Below, piece after piece: positions 22,561 to 32,445 of a stretch of DNA of 38,127 nt. Numbering within the stretch: the first letter of the stretch is position 1; each line of letters opens with the position of its first letter. The DNA comes from Synergistaceae bacterium (lineage in GTDB: Bacteria > Synergistota > Synergistia > Synergistales > Aminobacteriaceae). The stretch lies in assembly GCA_017449135.1 (NCBI GenBank), contig JAFSKE010000036.1, positions 1 to 38,127 of the forward strand. The letters are read 5' to 3'. Below the pieces are notes generated by a model, which worked only from the letters and a program-made list of their open reading frames with translations, had not been told where the DNA came from and did not search any database. Both the position numbers and the translations under genes were made by a program.

Positions 22561-23967
22561 TTGAATATAGTTATAGTTGGAGCAGGAGAAGTCGGACGCA
22601 GTGTAGCAAAAACTTTATCCGAAAAACATAATGTCTATCTCGTTGATAATGACAGGGAAAAAGAACAGGCAGCGAAGGAGCTTGATGTTCAATTTATACT
22701 CGGAAACGGTTCGAGGCCTCATGTTTTAGCACAGGCAGGAGTTATTCCAAGTTCTGACGGTGAAGAAAAACATTGCGACGTTGATATTTTAATTGCCTGT
22801 ACAAATCGTGATGAGGTTAATATGCTTTCATGCTGGATTGCTCATAACGCAGGAATTGAAAACGTAATTTCAAGGGCGAGGAATTTGGAATTTACGGACT
22901 CTCCTGACTGGGGGAAAAAACTCGGAATAAAATTAATGATTTCTCCCGAAAGATCTATTTCACGTGAAATTATAGGACTTCTCGAAGTTACCGGAGCAAC
23001 TCACGCCGCTGAATTACTTGACGGAAAAGCAGCACTCTACACTTTGAAAATTTCCGAAGATTCTCCGCTTGTCAATATGGCGTTAAAAGATGTTCGGCCT
23101 AAATTCCCTGATTTAATGGCTGTGTTTGTCCATGTTGAACACGATGACGGAGTTTCGGGAGTTCCTAACGGTTTTACGATTTTGAAAGCAAATGACATCT
23201 GCCACGTCGTAACTTACAAAAAAAGTGTAGACCTCCTGCAAAATCTTTTTCAGCCTAAAAATAAAAACGAAGCATCAAAGACTTTACGAAAATTATTCAT
23301 AGTAGGCGGAGGAAAGCTCGGCACACAAATTGCTCAAGCAATACGCAGGGATTTTGGAAACGTAAATTTAAGAATCGTTGAAAAGAATCACGAACGCTGT
23401 ATCAGATTATCAGAGGAATTTGGAGACGCTTTAGTAATCGAAGCTGACGGAGCAGACAAAAAAGCATTAAGCGATGAGGGAATTGAAAATGCTGACGGGT
23501 ATATTTGTGCAACAGAATCTGACGAATTAAATTTGATTTATTCCTCAATAGCTAAAAAAATGGGAGCTAAAAAGACAATCGCAATCGTAAAACGAAAAGA
23601 TTATCAGGATTTGACAAGTTGTATGCCTGTTGATGCCATTGTCGATCCTAACGAGGCATTAGCGAGCGTGATTTTGAGATTTGTACGTTATCCGGAGCAC
23701 ACATTAGCATTAACGATGGTTGAGAAAATCAACGCTGAAATGTTGGATTTCAAAATGTCGGAAAATAATAAACTTGTCGGAAAAACTTTAATCGAATTAA
23801 AACTCCCTAAAGGTGTAATTATTGCATTGCTTGAACGTAACGGAGAAGTTTTAGTTCCAACAGGAGCTACGAAACTTTTAGCAGGAGACCGGGTAATTTT
23901 ATTTGCATTAACTTCGATGATGTCCGAATATGCGGAATTATTCAGCGGGGGCAGAAATGAAAATTAA
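22561..23967 (+). CDS. trkA: Trk potassium uptake system NAD-binding subunit TrkA
   Basis: The cytoplasmic regulator of the K+ channel TrkH. It has 468 residues with the duplicated TrkA-N/TrkA-C layout. The first Rossmann fold starts at residue 1 (MNIVIVGAGEVGRSVAKTL, then Asp in VDNDREK), the first TrkA-C is near 140-220, the second Rossmann fold is at about 240 (LFIVGGGKLGTQIAQAI, VEKNHERC), and the second TrkA-C is from about 385. The start is TTG at 22561 with AAGGAG 11 bases upstream. trkH overlaps its end by 11 bases. Confidence 0.95.
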   Translation: MNIVIVGAGEVGRSVAKTLSEKHNVYLVDNDREKEQAAKELDVQFILGNGSRPHVLAQAGVIPSSDGEEKHCDVDILIACTNRDEVNMLSCWIAHNAGIENVISRARNLEFTDSPDWGKKLGIKLMISPERSISREIIGLLEVTGATHAAELLDGKAALYTLKISEDSPLVNMALKDVRPKFPDLMAVFVHVEHDDGVSGVPNGFTILKANDICHVVTYKKSVDLLQNLFQPKNKNEASKTLRKLFIVGGGKLGTQIAQAIRRDFGNVNLRIVEKNHERCIRLSEEFGDALVIEADGADKKALSDEGIENADGYICATESDELNLIYSSIAKKMGAKKTIAIVKRKDYQDLTSCMPVDAIVDPNEALASVILRFVRYPEHTLALTMVEKINAEMLDFKMSENNKLVGKTLIELKLPKGVIIALLERNGEVLVPTGATKLLAGDRVILFALTSMMSEYAELFSGGRNEN

Positions 23968-25417
23968 AGCAGTCTTGAAAGTTTTATCGTTAATATGTCT
24001 CGTTGTATCTTTTGCAATGTTATTGCCGTTGTGTATTTCGCTTTATGATTATTCACACGATGCGAGTGCTTTTGCGATTTCGATTTTTGCGGGAACTTTT
24101 GCGAGTGTAATTTTATATTGGTATTCAACAACGGGAAATCAGAACGAAAATTTTTCAATCGGGATTCGTGAAGGAGTCGGGGTTACGGGTTTTTCATGGA
24201 TCACAGCGTCAATTTTGGGAGCTTTGCCATATTGGCTTTCAGGTTCAGTGCCGAGTTACACAGACGCATTTTTTGAAACAATGTCAGGATTCACGACAAC
24301 GGGAGCAACGATTTTCGCACAAATTGAAATTTTGCCTCGTGGAATTTTGTTATGGAGGTCAGTAACTCATTGGATCGGGGGAATGGGAATTATAGTTTTG
24401 AGTTTGGCAGTTCTGCCGTTCTTGGGAGTTTCGGGAATGGAAATGTACAAAGCCGAAGTTCCGGGAGTTACAGCCGAAAAAATCACACCGAGATTACATC
24501 AGACGGCCATGAAATTATGGGGAGTTTATATATTTTTGACGTTCTTTGAAACATTTTTCCTGATTGTCGGGGGAATGAATTTCTTTGACGCATTCTGTCA
24601 TTCATGCTCGACGATAGCGACGGGAGGATTTTCGACAAAAGATAATTCGATAGCATATTTCACGAGTCCTTATATTCAATGGGTGATAATAATTTTTATG
24701 TTTGCTTCGGGGGTAAATTTTTCGCTTTATTTTCTTCTGCCGCAAAAAAAATTTCGTGATTTCTTTCAAGACGAAGAATTTAGAGCATATTCGTTTATCG
24801 TTTTAATTGCCGTAATTTTAATGTCTATTGCAATATATTTTTCGGGAATGTTTCAGACTATTGAGCATACTTTGAGGCGAACATTTTTTCACGTAGTCAG
24901 CGTAATTACGACAACAGGCTTTATTGTTGAAGATTATGATTTATGGCCTGAATTTGCGAAATTTATTTTTATAATTTTAATGTTCATCGGAGCGTCAGGG
25001 GGATCAACCGGAGGAGGCTGTAAGGTATCAAGATTTTTAATTTTAGGCTGTCAGTTAAAATCCGAAGTTCAAAAATTGTTGCACCCCAGAGCAGTTATAA
25101 CAGCAAGAATGAACGGGAAACCGATTTCACAAAGCACGTTTGATTCTTCTGCGGCGTTTTTTGTGCTTTACATGCTGATTTTGACTGTTGCAACTGCAAT
25201 TACAACGGCATTTAACATTGATTTAATTACTGCGTTCACAGGAGTTTTAACTTGTCTCTCAAACGTAGGTCCCGGATTAAATTTACTCGGAGCAGTTGAA
25301 AATTTTTCATGGCTTCCATCGACGATAAAATGGCTTTTTTCGTTTTGTATGCTTGCCGGGAGACTTGAACTTTTTGCGATATTTTTATTAATGATTCCTT
25401 CAACTTACAGAAAATAA
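23957..25417 (+). CDS. trkH: Trk potassium uptake channel TrkH
   Basis: An inner-membrane K+ translocation subunit of 486 residues from the ATG at 23957. The ATG at 23930 lies further inside trkA and would add a polar N-terminus, so it is less likely. The four selectivity-filter loops are all seen: SGFTTTGATIF, TIATGGFSTKDNS, VITTTGFIVEDYD and CLSNVGPGLN. Between them are the paired helices of the channel fold. The flexible intramembrane-gate region SGGSTGGGCKVSRF is also conserved, as is the C-terminal RLELFAIF. It overlaps trkA by 11 bases, which indicates coupled production of the two subunits. Confidence 0.95.
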   Translation: MKIKAVLKVLSLICLVVSFAMLLPLCISLYDYSHDASAFAISIFAGTFASVILYWYSTTGNQNENFSIGIREGVGVTGFSWITASILGALPYWLSGSVPSYTDAFFETMSGFTTTGATIFAQIEILPRGILLWRSVTHWIGGMGIIVLSLAVLPFLGVSGMEMYKAEVPGVTAEKITPRLHQTAMKLWGVYIFLTFFETFFLIVGGMNFFDAFCHSCSTIATGGFSTKDNSIAYFTSPYIQWVIIIFMFASGVNFSLYFLLPQKKFRDFFQDEEFRAYSFIVLIAVILMSIAIYFSGMFQTIEHTLRRTFFHVVSVITTTGFIVEDYDLWPEFAKFIFIILMFIGASGGSTGGGCKVSRFLILGCQLKSEVQKLLHPRAVITARMNGKPISQSTFDSSAAFFVLYMLILTVATAITTAFNIDLITAFTGVLTCLSNVGPGLNLLGAVENFSWLPSTIKWLFSFCMLAGRLELFAIFLLMIPSTYRK

Positions 25418-25483
25418 CGCTTTGACGATAAAATTATTGCGGTTAAAATTGAAAATAAAAATAATTATGGAGCTGAATAAAAT

Positions 25484-27016
25484 TTGAAATATGATAACAG
25501 AAACAATAAAACATCAGTAAAAATTCAAGCACGATTGCAGCTTGTATCGTTTTTCAGCGGTGCAGCAACAATGATTCTTGAAATGACAGGCTCACGAATG
25601 GTCGCACCTTTTTTCGGAACGTCGTTAATAGTTTGGACAGCCTTAATCGGAATAATTATGACGAGTTTATGTATTGGGAATTGGCTTGGAGGTTACTGGG
25701 CTGATAAAAGACCAGAAGCGAAATTGCTTGGAAGGATTTTACTTTTCTCCGCAATAATAATCGCAATCACCGCATTCATTAGCAATTATGTTTTGACGGA
25801 ATTGCAGGGACTCGGAATGAATTTGTATAAGGCATCTGTCTTTTCGGCATTTATAATTTTCGCTCCTTCGAGTGTTTTGCTCGGAATGGTCTCACCGTTT
25901 GTTGTCCGTCTTGCGATGCAGAACGTAAATTCTTCAGGTGCAGTTGTAGGGCGTTTGTCGGCGTTAAACTCTGCCGGAAGTATTTTAGGAACTTTCATGG
26001 GAGGATTCGTTTTAATTTCGTTATTCCCTTCGGCATTAATTTTAATGTTATTGGCCAGCGGAATAGCTTTGTTGTCGGTCTTGATTTATACGGGGGCATG
26101 GCGGAGGCTTTTTTCGATAGTAATAATTTTAGGGATACTCGGAGAATTTTTTTTCGCTAAAAGTTACGGCATTCCTTCAACTCCGATCGGGGTACAGATT
26201 GACACACAATATAATCATCTTTCAATCGTCGAGAGTGTTGACACACGAAATAATCGAAGAGTCAGGATTTTAATAACGGACCCTGATTACACACAATCAT
26301 TAATGTATGTTGATCAGCCTTCTGAATTAGTTTCGGAGTACACAAAATTTTACGATCTTGCATTTCACTATAAACCCGACACTAAAAAAATCTTAATGCT
26401 TGGCGGTGGAGGTTACAGTGTTCCGAAATTTTTGCTTGAAAACAGGAAAGGTGTTTCGGTTGATGTTGTCGAATTAGATCCCGGAATTACCGAAGCAGCA
26501 AGGGAATATTTCAGTTTGAAAGACGATCCGAATTTAAGAATTTTTCACGAGGACGCAAGAACATTTCTAAACCGTTCTAACGAAAAATACGACGCAATTT
26601 TCATGGATATTTTCAATTCCGCAATCGTTATTCCATTTCAGATGACAACAATAGAAACTGCTGCAAGACTGCGAGAATTATTGAACCCTGACGGAGTTTT
26701 AATTGTGAACATAATATCATCGCTTTATGGCCCCAAATCAGGAGTTTTTCACGGAATTTATAAAGCCTTCTCAACATCTTTCACAAACATGATGATTTTC
26801 CCTGTTAATGCTCCCGGTAAAAAATACGCTTATGCCCTGCAAAACATAATTTTAATTGCGATGGGCGATACTGCTTCAATGGTTTCACCTGAGACCGATG
26901 CAAAATATACGTCATTATTAGCTAAACAATGGTTAGAACCTTTTGTGCCTGATTCACATGTTCCGGCATTCAGTGATTCATTTGCTCCGGTTGAAAGATA
27001 TGCTTTAATCCAGTAG
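25484..27016 (+). CDS. Fused MFS-type membrane domain / spermidine synthase-like protein
   Basis: A 510-residue fusion. The N-terminal 230 residues have about seven hydrophobic helices (SFFSGAATMILEMTGSRMVAPFFGTS is the usual start of this family; GMVSPFVVRLA and LNSAGSILGTFMGGF follow). The C-terminal domain (about 240-510) is a SAM-dependent-type Rossmann fold of the spermidine synthase family: LMLGGGGYSVPKF, VDVVELDPGITEAA, HEDARTFL and YDAIFMDIFNS. Proteins of this build are widespread, and the reaction and the reason for the membrane part are not established. The start is TTG with ATGGAGC upstream. It is separated from trkH by 66 bases, one of the larger gaps in this run, with no clear hairpin. 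Confidence 0.88.
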   Translation: MKYDNRNNKTSVKIQARLQLVSFFSGAATMILEMTGSRMVAPFFGTSLIVWTALIGIIMTSLCIGNWLGGYWADKRPEAKLLGRILLFSAIIIAITAFISNYVLTELQGLGMNLYKASVFSAFIIFAPSSVLLGMVSPFVVRLAMQNVNSSGAVVGRLSALNSAGSILGTFMGGFVLISLFPSALILMLLASGIALLSVLIYTGAWRRLFSIVIILGILGEFFFAKSYGIPSTPIGVQIDTQYNHLSIVESVDTRNNRRVRILITDPDYTQSLMYVDQPSELVSEYTKFYDLAFHYKPDTKKILMLGGGGYSVPKFLLENRKGVSVDVVELDPGITEAAREYFSLKDDPNLRIFHEDARTFLNRSNEKYDAIFMDIFNSAIVIPFQMTTIETAARLRELLNPDGVLIVNIISSLYGPKSGVFHGIYKAFSTSFTNMMIFPVNAPGKKYAYALQNIILIAMGDTASMVSPETDAKYTSLLAKQWLEPFVPDSHVPAFSDSFAPVERYALIQ

Positions 27017-27034
27017 AAAGGAATTTTATTTATC

Positions 27035-29107
27035 ATGAAGAAAAACAAAAAATCTGCTGATAATATTTTTGTCAAAAACTCACCTCTTACACCTCTTCCG
27101 TTAGTGCCTATATGGCTTTTAGTTCCATTATGGTTAATTTCTCTTGTTGTGTCGAATTTAATTTACTCTGGAGTAAGATTTGCTGATACCCTTCATATTT
27201 TGAAATGGACAGTAACGGGAGTGCCTGTAGCTGTAGCAGTATTAGTAGCAGGTGCAAGAATTTTTATTTACGGTCGTGAAAGAATAAAAGTAAAATTTGA
27301 TGTTTTTGCAATAATTTGGGGAATAATTTTAATTTATTGTGCTTTACAGCCTTTATGGGTAAAAATTTCGTCTCCTACTGGATATGTTTTAGAAATGGTA
27401 TGTTTTATAACGGTATGGGCATATTATGTTATAACAGTCTCGTCATTTCCTGATTTTGCTTTAAGAATAGTGTTAATTCTTGCGAGTTTGAATGCGGCGA
27501 TAAATACTTTTTTTGCAGAGTTGCAGATTAGGGGAATGAATAATTTTGCGTTCTTAAAGGGTACAATTTTTGAATTTATGACGAAATACAGTTCAATAAT
27601 CCTGCCGACGCCGGGACATTATATCGGGAACACGGCACAGCAAAATATGTTCGGATTATGGCTTGCAATAACGACTTTCGGAGCTATATATTTATTTGTA
27701 TTCGACACATTCAAGAATGACTCTGATAAACACGGCAAAAAGATTTTCATACCTGCTATAATTATTGCACTTTCAGTTTTATGTATAAAATTCAGCGTTA
27801 CCGAAGAAAATATATTATTGGGAGTGTTAGCAGGAATTTTGATTTTATCTTCGTTCCTTAGCGTTTATATTCTGAAGGGTAAAAAACACTTATATTTAGC
27901 TGTCTTTGCAATGCTTTTAGCGGGAGTAAACATTTGGGGGCTTTTGAACTCGACGAGCAGATCGGCAATGTTTGCATTTTTAGGCAGTATAATTTTAATG
28001 TTTATATTCTCTGCATGGAAATTTAACAGAAATTATGTTATCAGAATATTTGCTGTCGGAATAATTTTATGTACAGTGTTTTATGTTTCGTTATCTTCGC
28101 CAAGAACAAGCGGGACTTTGAATAAAATAAACGACATAGTAGAGCATTACGAAACTATCGGAAGCCGAAGAGGAATTTGGCTGACATCGTACACAATGGC
28201 TGCTGAACACCCCGAAGGAGTAGGAATAGGGCAATATAAATGGCATTACATGGAAGCTCAGCGAGAGGCATTTAACACATCAAAATGGGGAAAATCAGAC
28301 TGGTATAAATGGCAGTATACGCACTGGGCACATAATGAGTTCCTGCAATTCTTCTGTGAAGGAGGAATTATAGGAGGCATAATGTTTGTTATAATGTATT
28401 CTTTCTGGTTTTTCGGCGGTGTTGTCGGAGTTTTCAGAAAGAGAAACGTAAACATGACTTCAGTATGGGGATTTTGCATTGTGTCGTTAATTTCGTTCAG
28501 TGCTTTCTTTACACGTCCTTTCCATAGAATAGAGAATATGGTATGGATAGCTCTCGGATTTGCATTATCGAATCGTGAATTTTTCCCTGAATTTAAGTTT
28601 ACAACTGACTTTGAAATCCTTAAACAAAATTATTCACGAAAAATAGCAGGAATTTTATGTGTTATTTCGTCAATCGCAGGAGTTATCTATATTTCAAGCG
28701 GAATTTACGGAAATTATTTATTAAGGCAGGCTCTTTCAACTCAAAATGCAAGTTTGCAGTATTATTTATTAACTGAAGCCGATAAGCACCCAATAGTTCG
28801 TGAGGAAGTCCAAAGGAATTTGGGCTATCATTATATGAGTTTAGGCGAACAGCAGAATGACACGGATTTATTGTTAAAAGGCTTTGAAACTTTATGGTCG
28901 CATTTCAATAGAGAACCTCATTCTGAAGATATAAGCAAATTACTGAATTTTTCGCAGCGTTATCAAATTGAAAATGTCATGCGTGAGATAGTCAGCTATT
29001 TCAAGCCCGGAACTTATCACTTTGAACGCAGGATTCAGAAAGATTCAGAAGGTAAAAACGTTAATGCCCTTCTTTTAATGAATGGTCCCGGTAAAGATGA
29101 TAAATAA
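27035..29107 (+). CDS. Wzy_C family membrane protein (O-antigen ligase or protein O-glycosyltransferase type)
   Basis: A 690-residue polytopic membrane protein with about 12 hydrophobic segments. A Wzy_C domain is placed at about 300-440: NSTSRSAMFAFLG in a membrane helix, GSRRGIWLTSYTMAAEHP, GIGQYKWHYM, and HWAHNEFLQFFCEGGIIGG, where the His-x-Asn motif is typical of the large periplasmic loop. Residues 560-690 form a soluble TPR-like helical tail. Wzy_C proteins join or transfer undecaprenyl-linked glycans: WaaL adds O antigen to lipid A, and PglL/PilO types glycosylate pilins. No other LPS glycosyl genes lie here, and the next gene, a pseudopilin, overlaps its end by 11 bases. This favours, but does not prove, a protein glycosylation role. 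Confidence 0.8.
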   Translation: MKKNKKSADNIFVKNSPLTPLPLVPIWLLVPLWLISLVVSNLIYSGVRFADTLHILKWTVTGVPVAVAVLVAGARIFIYGRERIKVKFDVFAIIWGIILIYCALQPLWVKISSPTGYVLEMVCFITVWAYYVITVSSFPDFALRIVLILASLNAAINTFFAELQIRGMNNFAFLKGTIFEFMTKYSSIILPTPGHYIGNTAQQNMFGLWLAITTFGAIYLFVFDTFKNDSDKHGKKIFIPAIIIALSVLCIKFSVTEENILLGVLAGILILSSFLSVYILKGKKHLYLAVFAMLLAGVNIWGLLNSTSRSAMFAFLGSIILMFIFSAWKFNRNYVIRIFAVGIILCTVFYVSLSSPRTSGTLNKINDIVEHYETIGSRRGIWLTSYTMAAEHPEGVGIGQYKWHYMEAQREAFNTSKWGKSDWYKWQYTHWAHNEFLQFFCEGGIIGGIMFVIMYSFWFFGGVVGVFRKRNVNMTSVWGFCIVSLISFSAFFTRPFHRIENMVWIALGFALSNREFFPEFKFTTDFEILKQNYSRKIAGILCVISSIAGVIYISSGIYGNYLLRQALSTQNASLQYYLLTEADKHPIVREEVQRNLGYHYMSLGEQQNDTDLLLKGFETLWSHFNREPHSEDISKLLNFSQRYQIENVMREIVSYFKPGTYHFERRIQKDSEGKNVNALLLMNGPGKDDK

Positions 29108-29735
29108 AGGTTTCACGCTGATCGAGATTATAATTGCAGTAATGTTGACGGGATTATTGACTACATTAGCTCTTGCTCCCGTCGCCGTTACAGTCCGCAG
29201 AACGATTGAAACCCAAGAGCAATACTCGGATTTGTCGGCTTTATCAAGAACGGTAAATTTTATAACACGTGATATATTCGCTGCAATGCGTTTATCTTCA
29301 AATGTTCTGATGATAGTAGATCACAAGGCTATAGGCGGAAATGATGACGATGTTTTAATGGTTATGACGACATCGCCTGTTGTACAGAATATGCCTTCAG
29401 GAACTGTTGTATATAAACTCGAAGAGGGCGGAATGCTTCACGGAGATGTTTTGCCTGGACTTTACCGCTGGATTTTTCCGGGACAGCTTCCTAACACAAT
29501 AAAATATGATAATTTAAGCGGAGAGACAGGACAGCTTGTTTTACCCGGAATAGATGAATTTTCCGTTGAAGTTCCGGAAGGCTCTCACGAAGATGACAGA
29601 CGTAAAGAGTATTCAGGTGCTTTACCTCAGGGAATATATATAAAACTCGGCAGAAACACTAAGCAGAATAATATGAATATGACTGAAAAGAAAGGGGATT
29701 TTAATGAACTTGAAACGTATATCGCCTTGCCGTAA
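29097..29735 (+). CDS. gspJ: Type II secretion pseudopilin, GspJ-like
   Basis: A minor pseudopilin of the type II secretion pseudopilus, 212 residues. The prepilin leader is very short (MINKG|FTLIEIIIAVMLTG), with cleavage after Gly5 and Glu at +5, followed by a hydrophobic helix. The ATG at 29097 is preferred over 29082 because a prepilin leader should be short and basic. Length and position directly before gspK fit GspJ, which forms the tip complex with GspI and GspK. It overlaps the Wzy_C gene by 11 bases and gspK by about 32 bases. Confidence 0.8.
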   Translation: MINKGFTLIEIIIAVMLTGLLTTLALAPVAVTVRRTIETQEQYSDLSALSRTVNFITRDIFAAMRLSSNVLMIVDHKAIGGNDDDVLMVMTTSPVVQNMPSGTVVYKLEEGGMLHGDVLPGLYRWIFPGQLPNTIKYDNLSGETGQLVLPGIDEFSVEVPEGSHEDDRRKEYSGALPQGIYIKLGRNTKQNNMNMTEKKGDFNELETYIALP

Positions 29736-30630
29736 GGGTTTTGTTCTTGTAAGCGTTTTAATGCTTGGTGTTTTGCTGATTTCATGCGCAACTGCATTTA
29801 CTTGGTTTGTAAGGATTCAGGTTCGCAGTGTATTTAGTGAACGTGAAAATATAGCTGATAGAAGTATGGCTAATGTCGTATCTTCAGCGTTAATCAATAT
29901 TTTATCGGAAATGACGGCAAATTCAGAATATGACAGTCCTACACAAAGGTGGTTCCAGCCTTTTGTATTGCCATTCAGCGATTTAGGATTATGGGTAGTT
30001 CAGGTTACTCCGTTGGACGATAAAATACCGCTGCGAAATTTATTCCTCCCTGACGGTAACACTTTAAGGCATGAATTTGAAGAACCTTTCTTGAATATGC
30101 TTGACAAGCTGCAACACAAAGAACTTGAATTAATACTGCTTGATTTCATGGATAGAAACAACAGACCCAGAGTAGGCGGTGCTGAGCGTGATAATTTCAT
30201 AAATCGCCCTCCCTATGACATTTCCGAACTTTTAATTTTAAGTCAGGATTTAAGCTATGAAGTTTTATACGGGTCAGGCACTCAACTTGGAATAGCTGAT
30301 TACTGCACGATTTACAGCGACGGAAAGATTAATCTTAATTTTGCTCCTGTTCATGTTATGGAATTATTGCCCGGACTTGATGAGAGAGGACTTGCCCAAC
30401 GCATAGCCCAAGACAGAATGGAAGAACCTTTACGGAATTTGAAGGATATTCAAAACCTGCCCGGAGCCTCACCGAGAACATCTACGTTATTAACTAACAT
30501 TGCAGGCTTTAAGAGCAAATATATGAACATCAAAATAGAATGTATGAAAAATGACAGCGAAGGAGGAAAGTCTTTTAACATCATATTTGACAGAAACACA
30601 AGGCAAATAGTCAGGTGGGAAGAATTATGA
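29704..30630 (+). CDS. gspK: Type II secretion pseudopilin GspK
   Basis: The largest minor pseudopilin, at the pseudopilus tip, 308 residues. The leader ends in RKG|FVLVSVLML; position +5 is Ser and not Glu, the known exception that marks GspK. Other GspK features are ILLDFMDRNNRPRVGGAE (the inter-domain D-x-D-like region), KINLNFAPVHVMELLPGL (the first helix-hairpin-helix-like part) and LRNLKDIQNLPG. Its start lies within gspJ and its stop overlaps the gspL ATG (ATGA), so all three are coupled. Confidence 0.92.
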   Translation: MNLKRISPCRKGFVLVSVLMLGVLLISCATAFTWFVRIQVRSVFSERENIADRSMANVVSSALINILSEMTANSEYDSPTQRWFQPFVLPFSDLGLWVVQVTPLDDKIPLRNLFLPDGNTLRHEFEEPFLNMLDKLQHKELELILLDFMDRNNRPRVGGAERDNFINRPPYDISELLILSQDLSYEVLYGSGTQLGIADYCTIYSDGKINLNFAPVHVMELLPGLDERGLAQRIAQDRMEEPLRNLKDIQNLPGASPRTSTLLTNIAGFKSKYMNIKIECMKNDSEGGKSFNIIFDRNTRQIVRWEEL

Positions 30631-31922
30631 GTATTAAAGATATTTTATTAACAAAAATTAATTTTATAGGAAATAAAAAATCATTAGGAAAAAATCTTGA
30701 TGATTGCGAGTTTCGCAGAGTTATAAACTTGAAGGAAAGAGCTAAAGACGATGACACAGGTGCAGAGAGTGCCGTATTTAGGAAAAGTACCCGCCTAATC
30801 ACTGCATCGATGACACCTCGAAAAAATCTGATAATTTTAGCTCCCATGCGGTCTTTGTCGTTAGATGATTTTAATTTCCCGTTCTCAAATTCTACAAAGA
30901 TACGTGAAGCGTTGAAATTACAAGTTATGCCATTCTCTGCAGCCGGAGAGCTTGAGGTCTTTCCCGTTGTATTGTCAAAAACTCCGAAAGGCGGTTCAAA
31001 TGGGATTGTATGGTACGTATCTCCCGAAGAGTTTAATATCCCTGAGAGCGATATAAATTTACCCAAAAAGGTTTGGCCTGCTCCGTTGCCGTTTATATCT
31101 AAACTTTCAAAATATGGCGGTTCAGGAGTAACTATATGGCTTGACGAGGAAAATATATGCTCTATGTTATGGCAGAAAAACCGTCCTGTCTTATCACGTT
31201 GGAGAAAGCTTGTTGACAAGGATTCTGAAATTAAGGAAATTGAATGGTATGACGAATATTGCAAAGTTCAAGGTCTTGACAGAGGCGGAAATTTTACGGT
31301 CAATGCAGCAGGTGAAAATCTTAACGGCGATGCTGACGAAATGTTTTTCGAGATTGTCAACGAAAGTTCCGAGTTATGTCCTTGGATTAATGACGTAAAT
31401 TTATCCCGCAGTGCTATTGAAGGTGCAAGAGATCTTGAGCGTTCCGTCAGACTTTTAACACGTGTATCGATATGGTTGTTAATAGCAGGTGTAATCGCTC
31501 TCGGAGCAAGTGTTTTACGTTGGAAGCAAATTCAATCTCAAGTTCAGGAAATCCGTACAAAATCTGAAAATTTCTATCGTCAGACATTCGATCCTTCACA
31601 TACAGGAAGAATTGCTAATCCTGTTACTCTTGCAAGGGATAAACTCGCTGAATTTTCGGGAACCGGAGCTGATGTTCACTCGCTTCAAGAGGCTTTAGAG
31701 GATTTAGGCGAAATCTTTGCAGCTGACAAAAACATGAATATCACGATTGATATAGTCCGTTATAGCAATGAGGGTATGGACTGCACAGGAGTTGCTCCCG
31801 ACATGAGTACTATATTAAATTTCAGGAAATTATGGGAAGGTAAAGTCAATTTGGTACAGCTTGATAATACACAATTTGTAGCCGGCGTAGGTTACAGGTT
31901 TGATTTACGTTTAAGGTGGTGA
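30627..31922 (+). CDS. gspL: Type II secretion inner-membrane protein GspL-like
   Basis: A 431-residue protein from the ATG at 30627, which overlaps the gspK stop. The ATG at 30615 lacks support. About 280 residues of cytoplasmic actin-like domain precede one membrane helix (VSIWLLIAGVIALGASVL) and a periplasmic ferredoxin-like part (about 305-431). This is the GspL layout; GspL links the ATPase GspE to GspM and GspC in the inner-membrane platform. Sequence similarity in this family is low, so the call depends on architecture and position before a GspM-like gene. Confidence 0.8.
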   Translation: MSIKDILLTKINFIGNKKSLGKNLDDCEFRRVINLKERAKDDDTGAESAVFRKSTRLITASMTPRKNLIILAPMRSLSLDDFNFPFSNSTKIREALKLQVMPFSAAGELEVFPVVLSKTPKGGSNGIVWYVSPEEFNIPESDINLPKKVWPAPLPFISKLSKYGGSGVTIWLDEENICSMLWQKNRPVLSRWRKLVDKDSEIKEIEWYDEYCKVQGLDRGGNFTVNAAGENLNGDADEMFFEIVNESSELCPWINDVNLSRSAIEGARDLERSVRLLTRVSIWLLIAGVIALGASVLRWKQIQSQVQEIRTKSENFYRQTFDPSHTGRIANPVTLARDKLAEFSGTGADVHSLQEALEDLGEIFAADKNMNITIDIVRYSNEGMDCTGVAPDMSTILNFRKLWEGKVNLVQLDNTQFVAGVGYRFDLRLRW

Positions 31923-31929
31923 AAGGTTT

Positions 31930-32436
31930 ATGGCATTGAATTTTGAACAGGTCTTAAATAATTCGAGAGCTATAATACAAGGTGAAGCGGCTGGTTCTGT
32001 TAAATTTCTGATTGCAGGGCTTTCTGCTCTTGTTGTATGGGTAGGCGTTTCACTTGTCAGCGGCTGGATTTCTCAAAGTGAAATGACATTAAAAACACAG
32101 CAGGGAAGATGGCATACTCTTTTAGTTTTGTCGGAACAGTATAAAAATTTATCGCCTTCTTCTAAAGGTTCAAATTCGGCTCGTAATGTCGATGTACCTA
32201 CTGTATTTGCTCAAGTTTCGGAGAGAATGCAGCTTGGAAGCAGAGTCAACAGAATTACTCCTGACGGCAGAAATCAATCCGTAGAAATTAACAGATTATA
32301 TGCTGAGGAGTTAGCTGAATTACAAAGGCAGTTAGAATCAAGAGGAGTTAAATTTATCGCAGCAGAGTTAAGAGCTTTGCCGGCCGGAAAAGAAAGATTA
32401 ATGACTGTGTCGGCCATTATAGGTCCGATGAATTGA
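31930..32436 (+). CDS. gspM: Type II secretion inner-membrane protein GspM-like
   Basis: A 168-residue protein: a short cytoplasmic N-terminus, one membrane helix (about 24-45, VKFLIAGLSALVVWVGVSLVSG), then a periplasmic helix and ferredoxin-like domain (NRITPDGRNQSVEIN, GVKFIAAELRALPAG). This is the GspM layout, and it sits directly after gspL with 7 bases between. GspM stabilises GspL in the membrane. Size and position carry the assignment. Confidence 0.72.
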   Translation: MALNFEQVLNNSRAIIQGEAAGSVKFLIAGLSALVVWVGVSLVSGWISQSEMTLKTQQGRWHTLLVLSEQYKNLSPSSKGSNSARNVDVPTVFAQVSERMQLGSRVNRITPDGRNQSVEINRLYAEELAELQRQLESRGVKFIAAELRALPAGKERLMTVSAIIGPMN

Positions 32437-32445
32437 GATAAAAAA

